A stretch of DNA of 64,000 bases from assembly GCA_016858145.1 (NCBI GenBank), contig JAEHOE010000023.1:62001-126000 (forward strand), read 5' to 3'. The notes under the pieces are model-generated. The model did no database searches and was not told where the DNA came from. It saw only the letters and a program-made list of their open reading frames with translations. The position numbers and the translations under genes were made by a program. This DNA is from Edaphochlamys debaryana (Eukaryota; Chlorophyta; Chlorophyceae; Chlamydomonadales). Of this stretch, positions 52,801-63,405 are shown piece by piece. Numbering within the stretch: position 1 is the stretch's first letter; every line of letters begins with the position of its first letter.

Positions 52801-55800
52801 ACCATCGACATCTCTGTCAACGTGTCGCACCCCCCGCCCACGGCCTACCCCGGTAGGGCACCGGGCTGGCAGCATACGGTCCGGGAGGGGCCTGGGCCCG
52901 CAGCCCCGCTTCGGTTGATAACGGGCCCGTAGGGAGGTCCCCGGTCCTTGCTGAGGCTAGCCCCCTTGTTCCTGCCTTCCTGCTGCCCTCCCCTTCCTCC
53001 AGGCTTCATCCAGACCATTGAGGACCGCGCCATCAGCGGCAAGCTGCCCATCCCCGACCCCTGCACCAACGACATCACCTTCACGATAACCGTCAACGGC
53101 AACAACGGCACCGTCATCATCACCGACCCCGCCACCGGGCTGTACACGTGAGTCCAGGGAGGAGCTCAAGCGCATGCACGCAGCCCCATGTCCACGTCAT
53201 GCTGTTTACCACGTGCGTATTCTGGTCTCTATGCCAACGGCACGTCTTGCCCCTCCCATCATCCCCCAACCTCAGGTACACGCCCAAGGCCGACTGGCAC
53301 GGAGTGGACAGCTTCAACTACACAGTCACGGTGGGTGCGGCAGGGCATCGGGAAGCCATGGGGCAAGCCCCTTGCTCCCTTTTTCCCCCACCAGCGGGTT
53401 CAGCCGCCCATAACTCAGCCCACCGCCCCTTCCCTCACCCCGCTTCCTGACCCCTTCTCTACGCAGTCCATCTGGGGCCTGGTCTCGGAGCAGGCTGTGT
53501 TCACGGTGCAGGTGCTGGCCATCAACGACCGACCGCAGCTGCTGGACGCGCCGGCATGTGGGTCCTGCGCTTCCCTGGGTTTGCGTGGGCGGGGCTAGCT
53601 GCTGGAGAACTGCCTTCCCTGCCTGCCTTCCTCGCCTTTCTTGGATTTGGGTGGGCTGCTGGGGGCTAGCTGCTGGGAACCTGCCTTCATTGGGGCGGCG
53701 CGTCTGCCAGTCGCGTTAAGCCCCGGCCTCAACCGCATGCACTCCCTCCCTCCCTCCCTCCCGGCAGCGCTCACCACTCTGGAGCTGCAGGAGCCGTACA
53801 GGGACAACAGGGCCTTCCCCAAGCCCTTCCGGCCCCGCGCGGCGCCCGCGTCCATCCCCGACACTTGGATGAACGTCACCCTGGACCTGGACCCCGCAGT
53901 GGGGCTCCGCAACCAGGCGAGCAGGGGCTGGGGTTGGGGCTGATGAGCTAGCTGGAGTGGCAACGGTCAGGACGCCCAGAAGGCGGGGTTGACTGCGCGG
54001 AAGCGGGGGACGGTGTGAGCGCTTGCTCAACGTGCTGATTCTGCGCTGCCCTGTCCTGCACTGCGCTGCCCTACCTCCGCTGGCGCAGTCTGCGGCCTGC
54101 GGCCTGAGCTGGGCGATGGACGGCGTCTCCGCGTCCCACAAGACCTGCGTCAACACCAGTGAGACCATTGCGGCAGAGCTCCCAGTGCGACCCCAGCCTG
54201 CTTGCTTCCCCTGGGGCCTCCCTCCCCGCAGCCCCTGCTGACCCCAATGCCTCCGCTGCATGCGCCCCGCCCCGCTCCCCCGCAGCCATCCTGGGCTGGC
54301 TTGCCTCGCCCGGCGCCCAGCGCAGCGTGCTGCCCGTGAGCGTCACGCTGTTCGACATGGACTTCCTCACCTCGTACGCCCCCGAGCGGGCCATCTTCAC
54401 CGTGCGCCTGGCGGTCAAGCACGGCGTGCTGCTCTTCGGCCGCGCCGGCGCCGGCGAGGGCCACTTTGGCGGCGTGCGGGACATCACGCTCAAGGGCCAC
54501 TACGCCAACCTGAAGGACCTGCTCACGCGCTTCTGGTGCGTGCGTTGATGCGCCTAGGAGGGACGCGGCGAGGCGGGGTGCTGGGTGCCGCACGTCCCGC
54601 GTTCGTTGCACCCCGAGTCCCCGCTGCTCGTGCCTAGGTTAGCGTCAACGGTAACCACCCCGTGCCTTGCTTCAGCACCCCACCCCCGCGCCCGTGCCTC
54701 CTCCGATAGGTACCTCCCCGACCTCTACTTCTGCACCTCGGACCTGAACCTGTGGTGGGAGCACGACGCGGACATCCCCCCCCAGCTGCCCACCGAGGCC
54801 ATCGGCGTGTGGGTCAGCGACCAGACCGACGCCCGCCTGCCGTACGAGTACGACACCCGCCTGGACGAGTTCAGCGCCGCGCTGGGCAAGGCCACCGAGT
54901 TCTCGCTCAACTATGTGGATCGCAACAACATCGCCGGCCTCATGGCGCCGCTCAAGGCCTACGTCAACATCCCTGTCGCTGTGTTCAAGGTCAATCAGCC
55001 GCCCGAGCTGCCCCCCATGGGCACCTTCGTGGTGAAGCAGCAGTGAGCACGGTAGCGTGGGGTGGTGGGGGGCGGGCGTGAAGGGAGGCAGTGGCAGGGA
55101 GGCAGCGGCCGGCGCGCCTGCTGTGGGGCTTTTGCGGATGGACCCCCCCGGGGTGGGCGGGTGTTGATCCTTGAAGCGACGCTCGCCCCTCGTCTACCGC
55201 CCCAAACCCGCAGCCACACGCTGTACGGCAAGATCGAGGCCTTTGACATCGACACCAGGGTGAGTCCCAGCCTGAGGCTCAGCCTTAGCTCATCGTGTGT
55301 GGCCATTCGTCGCGGGGGCTGTTCCTCCTCGCTCCCGCGCTTGGTCTGTCGCCGCTTGCGCCTCTCAACGCCCCTCCCCCGCTCCCCTCCCGCCGCCGCA
55401 GGACCTGCTCTACCGCAACACCTCAAACCCCATCCGCGGAGAGCTGGTGTCCCTGACTTTCAACCGCACGGACCAGGCCGCCTACTTCGTGTACAGGCCC
55501 TACGTCTGCCCCAACTCCCTGGGACTGGTGAGGACACTGCGCGAATCGTTTACCGATCTGCACACGCGGCCTTGCATGCTCATGCTCGTTCACTCCACCT
55601 TGGGCGCCGCCCCGCTCGCGCTGTCACTATCTTTCCCCCTGAACCCTGCCCCTCCCTTTCTTTCTCCACCCCCTCCCTGTCGCATCCGGCTGGTGGGCCA
55701 GACCCGGCTAGTTGCACGTTGCATTGACCCCCTCCCTACCTCCGCCCCCCGCCCACAGGACAACTTCACCTTCACGGTCAGCGACGGCGAGTACACGGTG

Positions 55801-56977
55801 GCCGGCCGCGTGGACATCAGCCTCATCCGCTGCGACGGCTCCATGGGCGCTGCCTCCGTCTACTCCCTGCTGGCCGTGGGCGGCGCCGCCAACCTGGGTG
55901 CCAGCGCCAACAACTCCTTCACCACCGGCTTTGTAGCCTCCGTCAGCGGGCCCTCCATCCTGGACGGTCTCAACACCCGGCCCGCCCTCAACGCGCTCGA
56001 CTGGTCGGTCCCCAACAGCGATGTCCTCATCGGCGGCTCGCTGCAGTGGAAGCGAGGCAGCCACAACAGCTCCTACGACGTGGCTGCGCAGAGCGTCGCG
56101 GCGCTGAATGCGACCCAGATCATGCTGGGCGGCGGCGCCGTCGTGTTGCCGACGGCGGACGAGCTGGCGGTGCTAGCGGGCGCCAAGGCCGCCGCCACCA
56201 GGTACAGCGCGGGCCTGGCGGCGCTGGCCGCCAACGGCGCCGTCAGCGGGTCCAAGGACCTGCTCCTCACCGGCACCAGCGCCACCTACAACGTCTTCAC
56301 CCTGGACAACAACAAGCTATCGGGCGCCAACACGATCACGATCCGGATCCCCAAGGGCGCCTGTGCCGTCATCAACTGCCTGGGCGCGCAGCCCAACGGC
56401 CGCTGGGGCGTGTCGTCGGTGGGCTTCAACGGCAGCGTGCTGGTGGACCCCAGCCTGGGGCAGTACTACGTGTGGAACGTGGTCAACGCCACGTCGGTGT
56501 CCATGCAGTCGGTCAACAGCTGGTTCGGCATGGTGCTGTCGCCGCAGTCTGCGTACTCCGGCAGGTGAGCTGCTGAGCTACTGCAGCGGAGGGGACTGGG
56601 GGTTGAGGGTGGGCACTGGGCTGTGGGGGCAGCAGGGACTGAGGGTGAGTGGGCACTGGGCTGGCGGGTGGGTTCGACATGTGGGTGGTTGGCGTGCGTT
56701 AGGGGAATGCCGAGGCTGTGACAGTCGCCTAAGATCCATTCCTTGCCTATTTATCCCTCACAGCAACAACAACATGAACGGCGGGCTGGTCATGTCGACC
56801 ATTACGGACAACAACAGCCGTCAGACGGCAGGCCTGTGGTGCGGCTGCCCCTTCCAGAAGGCACTGCCCGCCCCCGACGCCGGCGGCGAGTGGCTGAGCC
56901 TCACGAACGGCGCCTGGCCCTTCAAGCTGCCGCTGGGGACCCCCGGCGGCCTGGGCGACGGCCGGGATGCGCAGTAG
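34845..56977 (+). CDS. Giant secreted mosaic protein (GCC2/GCC3, LNR, cadherin-like, choice-of-anchor A), 74 exons
   Basis: Seventy-four exons chain to about 3,887 residues. MQPMFIVALACTALLLQTHHGFASA is a cleavable signal peptide. Residues 26-1436 are unrecognised, with scattered Cys and many Trp/Tyr. Residues 1437-1707 are GCC2/GCC3-type CPAG repeats. Two LNR repeats lie near 2070-2140 and 2240-2280. Three tandem cadherin-like modules span about 2380-3545. Residues about 3560-3860 resemble a choice-of-anchor A domain. No membrane segment is evident at the C-terminus, so secretion to the wall, matrix or flagellar surface is inferred. The chain needs exons of 4 and 16 nt, GC donors at 37061, 39730, 53917 and probably 49340, a weak donor at 38119, and correction of two missing bases in exon 55 (49489-50250). 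An alternative start is ATG 34614 (ACCATGG), whose exon 34614-34769 can splice in frame to 34851. A split into separate genes is unlikely, because phase is kept across every junction outside exon 55. Confidence 0.72.
40133..40148 (+). other. 16-nt micro-exon of the giant gene
   Basis: Preceded by TCTCGCAG and followed by GTAGGT. It is needed to restore phase between exons ending at 40037 (phase 1) and starting at 40276 (needing phase 2), giving SAEYVCVADYTTLD. Confidence 0.7.
41875..41878 (+). other. Candidate 4-nt micro-exon of the giant gene
   Basis: ACTA is flanked by AACCAG and GTGAGT. It converts the phase-1 end of the exon at 41766 into the phase 2 required at 41993, giving LNMWNDYGKHIV. 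The alternative is a poor donor (GTGGAA) inside the upstream exon. Confidence 0.45.
44320..45762 (+). other. Exons encoding GCC2/GCC3 (ephrin-receptor-like) Cys repeats
   Basis: Exons 38-43 encode repeats of CPAG type: CVQCPAG, SCTACPAG, CESCPAG, CHPCPLG, CRKCPAG, CLPCPAG, CNSCPAG. Spacing of about 35-50 residues with G-T/S-Y after each CPAG is typical of the GCC2/GCC3 family seen in extracellular receptors. Confidence 0.8.
45751..45820 (+). repeat. 51-base tandem duplication carrying a splice donor
   Basis: The exon end TACTCCACGCTG plus donor GTGCGTG (45751-45769) is repeated at 45802-45820. Using the second donor adds 51 in-frame bases (17 residues) without a stop. Confidence 0.75.
47412..48843 (+). 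other. Exons encoding two LNR (Lin-12/Notch) repeats
   Basis: Exons 47-49 encode GNGRCDCEFNIPACNYDGG followed by DCC, and exon 52 encodes GNGVCDCRYNVPVCQYDGG followed by DCC. These match the LNR signature G-N-G-x-C-D then N-x-x-x-C-x-x-D-G-G-D-C, which binds calcium in Notch-type proteins. Confidence 0.8.
49489..53557 (+). other. Tandem cadherin-like modules A and B of the giant gene
   Basis: Module A runs from 49489 to about 51240 and module B from about 51240 to 53557. Aligned anchors are ENPLPYAVSGT/EQPLPYTNPSGT, YTPDEYYHSGLGAE/YVPDEYYHSNLGAE, VAHVNHAPNYP/VAHVNHPPKYR, TDTLTYSIQAG/TDTLVYSIANG, VSDGMYSDTVAV/VTDGMYSDTIDI, PTAYPG, and a closing VNDPP/INDRP. Two pairs of corresponding exons have identical lengths: 141 nt (50589-50729 and 52712-52852) and 145 nt (50856-51000 and 53003-53147). 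Confidence 0.85.
55759..56977 (+). other. Choice-of-anchor A-like C-terminal domain
   Basis: Exons 73-74 encode a beta-helical pattern: VYSLLAVGGAANLGASANN, SVPNSDVLIGGSLQW, YNVFTLDNNKLSGANTITI, RIPKGACAVINCLGA, YYVWNVVNATSVSM, WFGMVLSPQSAYSGSNNNMN and GGLVMSTI. The order 'self-named object, vNVF, I-P-G---VINV-G, LWNF--AT-L, G-ILAP-A, NGNINGxV' is that of bacterial choice-of-anchor A surface proteins. Confidence 0.65.
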
Positions 56978-57546
56978 CGGAACAGCACAGCACTGTGCGA
57001 GGTCCGGTGGTGGTTCATGAGAGACTGATTTCATTGCCCTGAGATGTGAGCACTGACATCACTTGCTTGGTAGAACTGCAGCAGTGAAGCACTGCTGATG
57101 GGTGGAACACTGCAAGCTGAACACCGTTGGTTCATATCGGAGAAAGTCCGGAGTACGCTTGCGGTTGCCCTGAGAACGGGCTCCAGTCACTGAGGGATGG
57201 CTTCATCTGGCTTCATGGTACTTGTGAGAGGAGGGGAATCCTTGTGGAGGGTTTCTGCATTGCCCTGAATGAGCCGCCTTATTCATCTAGTGGGCTAACG
57301 TAGTAGTAATTCCTATCGTACGCACCTGACTTAGGCTGGACAACTTGTCTGGCAGCTAGTAAGATTTGAGGAGCTCAAGGGGTCATAGTGACAGCAGAAT
57401 TAGCACAAGATGGAGCAGGAGGTGGAGGCTGAAGATCCTCCCTAGCAATTGGAGATAGAGCAGTCGCTCTCGGGCGGTTGCACCCCTCGACCCCTGGTTG
57501 CACCGCGGTGTGTTCGCTGAGTGCGTACCCATAGTGGGCCTTGCCA

Positions 57547-57551
57547 TGTAA
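57547..57551 (+). terminator. TGTAA polyadenylation signal of the giant gene
   Basis: First + strand TGTAA after the stop at 56977, implying a 3' UTR of roughly 580-590 bases. Confidence 0.6.
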
Positions 57552-57587
57552 CGGGATGCACGGTCCAAGGGCCCAAGCTCAATTGCT

Positions 57588-57592
57588 TTACA
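57588..57592 (-). terminator. TGTAA polyadenylation signal of the second coiled-coil gene
   Basis: TTACA on +, which is TGTAA on -, 326 bases past the - strand stop codon at 57918-57920. Confidence 0.6.
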
Positions 57593-57917
57593 AGATGAAT
57601 GCAAGTGTCCAGGGGAGGATAGTGCTACGTCTCCCGTGCCCAAGCTTTGCCTTCGCTCGTCACATCCTCGCTCCACACACATTTGCTGCACTGAAGTCCA
57701 TGTCAGTCGTGCGCCCTCCGCAAGCCTCACCTCGCGCACCTCGCAGTCCAGACAAAGGCAGGCCAGCCCCATGCACCTCTCGCCGGTCACAAGCCCTGCC
57801 CGCCCTTGCTTACCCGGCCCTCACGCGCCTTAGCATGGCCCATGCCCCAATGCCATGCGGGCATTGTCATACTGCTCGAGCACGCCATGGCCGCTGCAGC
57901 AGCCGAGCGCTGGCCGC

Positions 57918-60900
57918 CTAGTGGCCCGTCCTTCCCGCCTTGGCCGGCTGCTGCTGCAGGCTGCGCATGAGCATGTCCGCGGGCATGGCGTCCCCCGACA
58001 CCAGGCTGGGGCCCCCCGCGCCCGCCGCCTCCTGGGTCAGGGGCGGCAGCGGCCGCTTCTGCGCGCCGCCCTTGAGCATGCTGGGGGTGCGGCAGGCAGG
58101 AGAGCAACGAGGGGAAAGGGGCGAACATAAGAAGATGTCATGTCAGCAGGAGAGCAAGGGAGGCAGGCGAGTAGCGCGGATAGACTCAAATGCATGCCAT
58201 GACCGCATCCGTGAGATTCAGGGTTCAGGGACAAGGGCCACATGTCAAGGCACCAGAGGACTGAGGCCAGATGACGTTCGTCCAAGCTCCTGCACAGGCA
58301 CCCCTCGCACCTGGGCGGCACCAGCTTGGAGGCGGGCTTGAGCTGCTGTACGGCAGTGTACGGCACCAGGCGCATGCGGTTCTTGGCCTGCTCCACGACC
58401 CTGCAGGCGGGCATGCAGGCAGGCGCAAGAGGTGAGCTTGTGAGGCCAGGATCACACCCCATGCTCTACGCTGCCCGCACATGGAGCAAGCCCTGCCATC
58501 GTAGAGTGCCTTATGGTGCCCAACTCCAGCTCGTGCCGCCCTGCTGTGCGCGCAGCCCCGCCCCTCATCCAGTGCTTACCTGGGGTTGAGGGCGGCCAGC
58601 GGGTTCTTGGCCATGAGCGGCTCGTACTTGAGGAAGCTCTGACAAAAGGTGCTGACCTGGCTGGCGGCGGGCAGCTGCGAGGAGGCGGGCGCGGCGGCCG
58701 GGGCCGGGGCGGGGGCTGGGCGGGAGGGCCCGGGCCCGGCGTTCTCCAGCTGCTGCTCCTGTGCCCGCGCCGGCCCCGCAGCCGCCGCCACGACGGCCGG
58801 TTGCGGCTGCGTGGGCGGCTGTGAGGCCAGCATGTCAGCATCAGGGTCCTGCGTGCCGTCGGCGTCGTCACCCGCCGCTGGCCCTGCGGCCGGCGCAGCC
58901 GCGGCAGCGGCCGCTGCGCGCTGCCGGGCGGTGAGCTGCTTGGGCGGGGGCATGGAGGTGTCCGCAGTCCCGCGGCCCCCACCAGCAGCCTTGCTGGGCC
59001 CCGAGCCTGCAGCGTCGGCACCAGGAGCTGCGCCAGATGTCCCCGCCACCGCCACCGCCGCCGCTTGCTGCGCTTTTGCTTCGGCCTCAGCCTCCGCCGC
59101 TTTCGCCGCCTTGGCCCCTTTGGCTGGTCGGCCGCGGGGCTTGGGCGCCGGCGCAACGGGAGCCGCCGTCGCTGCTACCGTAGTCTCCTCCGCCGCCGCT
59201 ACCTGGGCCGCCGCCTCGGCAGGGGCAGCTGCCTGCTGCCCCGTCGAATCTGCCGCCGGCTGCGATGCCTCGTCCGCTGACGGCGCCGGCTGCGACAGCT
59301 TCTGTGTGGCGCGTGACGCGGCCCGCTGGCCGCGCTGGTTCTTGAGCTCGAAGCCGGGCGTATCCACGCCCTTTGACTCATTGTCGCTGTCGTCCGCCAG
59401 TGCCGCCGCCATGGCTTTGGACTTGGCCTGGCCCGACTGCGCCGCGCGCCGCCGGCTGCCCTGGCGCGCCGCCGGCCCGTCCTGAGACGGCTGTGGACAT
59501 GGGCAAGCGGGAGTGGTTGGATAGAAGAGGGTATAAGGAAGAATGGATAGGTTATGGACGCAAGGGAGGAGAGGGAATTGATATGCGAGGGTGGAGGTGG
59601 ACCCCCGGTGCTTACCGCTGCCGCGTCTGGGTCCTCAGCTGCTGTCTGCGGCTCAGCTGCCGCTGTGCTCGTGTCCGCTGCCGGGGCGGCCGGGCTTGGC
59701 TCCTCAGCGGCGCCCTTGGCCGCCTTGCGCCCTCGCCCTGCGGTGACAGACATCCCTCGGTGAGGACCTCACGCCTTTCGCTTGCCTCTGTCTGTCACAG
59801 CTCAGACGATCCAGGCAGGCGCGCACACCTCACCCTTGCCGGCCGGGCGCTGCTTGTCGCCCGCATCCAGGGCTTGCTCCGCCGCTCGCTTGCCGCCCGC
59901 CGCCTTGGCCGCAGCCGGTGCCGGAGCAGGTGCCGCAGCGCCGCTGCCGCTGGGGCCCGCAGCGGAGGGCTGCGGGTTCTGCGCGGGCTCGGGCCGCGTG
60001 CCCGCCTGGGAGGGCGCCGCGCCGCCCTGGGAGAGGTGCTGCTTCGACCTGCATATCAAGAAGGGCGTGTCAGCTACCCTCCAAGACCCACATCCGACAA
60101 ATCCCACCCAGCCCATAACAGCTCTTCGTTTGCTGCCCTCGCAACCCGCACCCACATGCTGAGGATGAGGTCGGCCGATGGCCCCCGCCCGTCCTCCTCC
60201 TCGTCGTCCTCGTCCACCGCCCCCAGGCCCCCGCCGCCCGCCCCGCCGCCCAGCAGGCTGCCCATGAGCTTGTCCACAGCGGCGGCTGCGGACTGGACCT
60301 GCAGAGCAACAGAGGGTAAAGTTTGCTTCCTGCACCAAATGCACGCCCTCTCAAGACGGCAGTATGGATATAGCATACCCCGCCCGGTGGAGCGCCGGGT
60401 GCCACCGGGTGCCCTGGAGCCTAGCTTGCGCGGACTCCACCGCCTTGCAGCCCAGTAAGAAGCACCCGTCCCTGCCACTCCGGTGGCCAGAGCACTCGTC
60501 ACGCGCGTCTCGCCACCCGGCAGCCCACGCACCTGCTTGCGCTGCGGCTCCATGGGGCTGGGCGCGGCGAAGTGCTGCTCCAGCTGCCGGATGCGGGCCT
60601 GCAGCGCCCCCACCTCCGCCGCGTGGCCCTCCTGCTGGCGCAGCCGCAGGTCCGCGTCCGCCGCCCGGCCGTCCTGCAGCTGCCGGATGCGCAGGTCCCG
60701 CTCGCCCAGGGCCGCGTGCAGCTCCGCCAGCCGCTGCTGCGTGGCGGCCTCCGCGCTGCCGGCGGTGGTGACCTGCGGGGGAGCGGGGTGGGGAGGCGAG
60801 GAGGAGGTTGGGCGACGCGGTGAAACAGACACGGCTCAGAAAGGGGACCCAGAGCTGCAGGCGCTGCTATAAGGCGCACACGGGGGCAATGCGTGTCGCT

Positions 60901-63405
60901 GAGGAGAGCCCTGGCTGCCCGGGAGGAGGCTGCTTGAGGGGCTTGCTCTCAGCGGCGCACCTGCTGCCGGGTGCTGTCGAGCTGCTGCCTCAGCCGCTGC
61001 TCCTGCTCCCTGGCGGCCGCCTGCTGCTCGTCCAGGCGCCGCTGCACCTGCTCCAGCTGCCGCCCGTGCGCCGCCTGCAGGTCCCGCAGCTCCGCCTCCT
61101 TGAGGTCCAGCTGCGGGGCAAGGGGAATAGGAGGCACGCAGGGCGTGGGGCAAGGGGAACAGGAGGCACGCAGGGCGTGGGGCAAGGGGAATAGGAGGCA
61201 CGCAGGGCGTGGGGCAGGACAAGGGCAGACGAACATGTTCTTGGGCCCTGCCGGTTAAGTTCCGGCCCTACCGTATCTTAGCTGAGGGCAAACCTGCACT
61301 GCACTCGTAGGACGCGTCGCTCCGAGACCGCTGGGGTGCACGGCGCCGAGCCCTGCCTTTCAAACCGTTGTATGTACCGTATGCCTGGCCGCTTCCACCC
61401 GCCCACCGCCGCCCGCGTGGCCCCGCACCCACCTTTCTCCGCTGCTGCTCCAGCTGCCCCTGCAGCGCCTCCACCGCCGCGTCCTTGCTGGACACCTGCT
61501 GCCCCAGGTGCTGTGCGCTGCGCTCCAGCGCCGCCTCCAGCTCGGTCACCTGGGCGCCGCGGGAAGCGGCCTGCAGAGCACATCACACGGAATGGCGAAG
61601 GGTGCGTCGGGCGGGTGCAGCTCCAAGGCTGCTCAAGGGGCCCTCACAGCTCACGGGTGCCGTGTCACGAAGCTGCACTGAGCCAAGCTCGCGTTCCCCG
61701 TGGAGCCCAAGCCCTTCACGCAGAGCCGCACGGCCCACGGCGCGGGGCTCACCTTCCGCTCCAACGCTGCCAACCGGTCCTGGAGCAGCTCCACCTCGGC
61801 CCCGCGCTCACTGGCCTGCGCGCATCGGCCCACGGAAGAGCTCAGCCACGTTCATACCTCCTCAAAGCACCGGCTGAGCGGTCCGTTTGTGGCCAGGACT
61901 GGTACCAGTAAGCCCGGGCGTGGACCGTACGCCAGAGCATCCAGACCGTGACCAGGCGGCCTTCGCCTGGCACCCACACGCCGCACCCCACCTGGCGCCT
62001 CAGCTGGGCCATGGCGGTGCTGTGGCTGTCCTGCAGCTCGTGCAGCCGCTGCCGGTGCTGCACGCACTCGGCCTCCAGCTTCTCGCGCAGCCCGCTCTCC
62101 CGCTCCAGCTTGGACTGCAACCGCTGCGCGTCCTTGTCGGCCTCTTGCCTGCGGGCATCAAGCCAGCTGGCGCCTGTGACGAGAATGCGCGGCTCTGCCA
62201 TCCTCGACAACCCCAGCGGCACGGCGGCATCCCAAGGCCCCATCAGATTTGCACCGTAACCCAGGTGCCCTACGAGCCCGTACTGCACTCAGGCCCAGAA
62301 CCCACCTGGCCTCCGCCAGGCGCTCCTTGAGCTGGTCAATGCAGTGCCGCAGCTCCTGTATGACCGACTCGTCCGCGGCCTTGATGCGCTGAGCCTCCTG
62401 CGCCAGCCGCTCGTCGCGCACCGCGCTGCTTTGCATGTGCCGCGCCAGACGCTGCTCCGCCGCCTCCACCTCGGTGCCGCGGATCGCCAGCTCGTGCTCC
62501 AGCTTTCCGATCCGCGCCTCTGCGGTCGTGCGCCCCTCCCGCTCTGCATCCAGGGCCGCCCGCAGCTGGCTGCACTCGGCCCGCAGCGTGGCGCACGTGG
62601 ACATCTGAGCCTGCAGCGCCGCACGCTCCTGGGCGATCTGCTGCTGGAGCGCATCGGCATGGCTGTGGGCCGCCTCCACCGCCGCTCGCTCGGTCTCGAG
62701 CTGCTGCGCCAGGTGCTCGTTGAGCTCGTGGCTCTGTACCAGCTGGGAGTGCAGCTGCTGGGCCTCCGCGCTACTGCTGGCCAGCTCACCCTGAGCGGGC
62801 CGAAACAGAGGGAGATGGGGCAGCCCTTGATGCTGCTCCTTTTCTTTTGAACGTGCCCCGCCCCTTAGCATCGTATGCCCCAGGTGAGCTCCCTTGCCGG
62901 CCTCACCTGCTGCAGGACTTTGGCGCGATGCTGCCCTTGGCATAGCGCTGTGAGGGCTTGAACCTGCTCCTGATACCCCTTGCTGCCCTCCAGCAAGCGC
63001 TCCCGCTCCTCCGTCAGCCCCTTGACGACGCCCTCTGACACGGCAAGGCTGGCCTGTGTGAGATGGGCGCTCTCCTCCGCGCTGGCCAGCCTCATCTTGT
63101 ACAGGACTGCCTTCTTGCGCCATGCTAGGATCTCCTTGCGAAGCTTGCTGCCGCTCTCCCGAGCTTGGAGGAGCTCCAACTCCCGTGCCGTCAACTCCTG
63201 CGGGGAACCCCAGCTTGAGCACGGCACTCCGACCTCGCTGAGCCTCGTCTGATCGCACCTTCTTGTGCTGCTCCTCGAGAGCTGCAAGCTTGCGTGCAGC
63301 CCCGAGCACGGAAGCCTGCAGCTGAGCATTGTGGCCATCCCGCAGCAGCTGCTCATAGTCGCAGGGCACCACCACATAGTCTGACTGTGGTGCTGTGTTT
63401 AACAT
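57918..63405 (-). CDS. Coiled-coil protein with acidic and Ala-rich C-terminal half and an AT-hook, 14 exons
   Basis: Fourteen - strand exons (63405-63259, 63197-62907, 62790-62306, 62148-61992, 61815-61753, 61570-61433, 61110-60961, 60772-60533, 60298-60156, 60048-59834, 59737-59616, 59481-58580, 58400-58311, 58080-57918) join in phase to 1,101 residues. Residues 25-600 are heptad-patterned coiled coil (for example EAQQLHSQLVQSHELNEHL). Then come an acidic stretch (GAVDEDDEEEDGRG), Ala/Pro-rich linkers, and an AT-hook core RGRP at about 833-836 in APKPRGRPAKGAK. The C-terminus has a more conserved-looking block, STFCQSFLKYEPLMAKNP and RMRLVPYTAVQQLKPASK. No named family is recognised; coiled coil plus AT-hook suggests a nuclear scaffold or chromatin-associated protein, as inference. 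The start is ATG at 63405; a spliced upstream first exon is possible, since the frame stays open to about 63446 next to a TAG acceptor. Confidence 0.8.
61115..61216. repeat. 32-nt tandem repeat, three copies, in an intron
   Basis: Units 61115-61146, 61147-61178 and 61179-61210 share GGGGCAAGGGGAA then AGGAGGCACGCAGGGCGT, with one T/C difference in the second unit. A partial fourth unit follows. It lies between exons 6 and 7 of the - strand coiled-coil gene. Confidence 0.9.

Larger units (their letters stand above)
56978..57917. other. Tail-to-tail 3' region of the giant gene and the second coiled-coil gene
   Basis: 940 bases without a coding exon. Poly(A) motifs of both strands lie within 46 bases of each other in its middle, so the two transcripts end at nearly the same place or overlap slightly. 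Confidence 0.55.

Noticed and set aside
61115..61216. CRISPR-like array
   Set aside because: The three 32-nt units are directly adjacent with no spacers; it is an intronic minisatellite in a eukaryotic gene.
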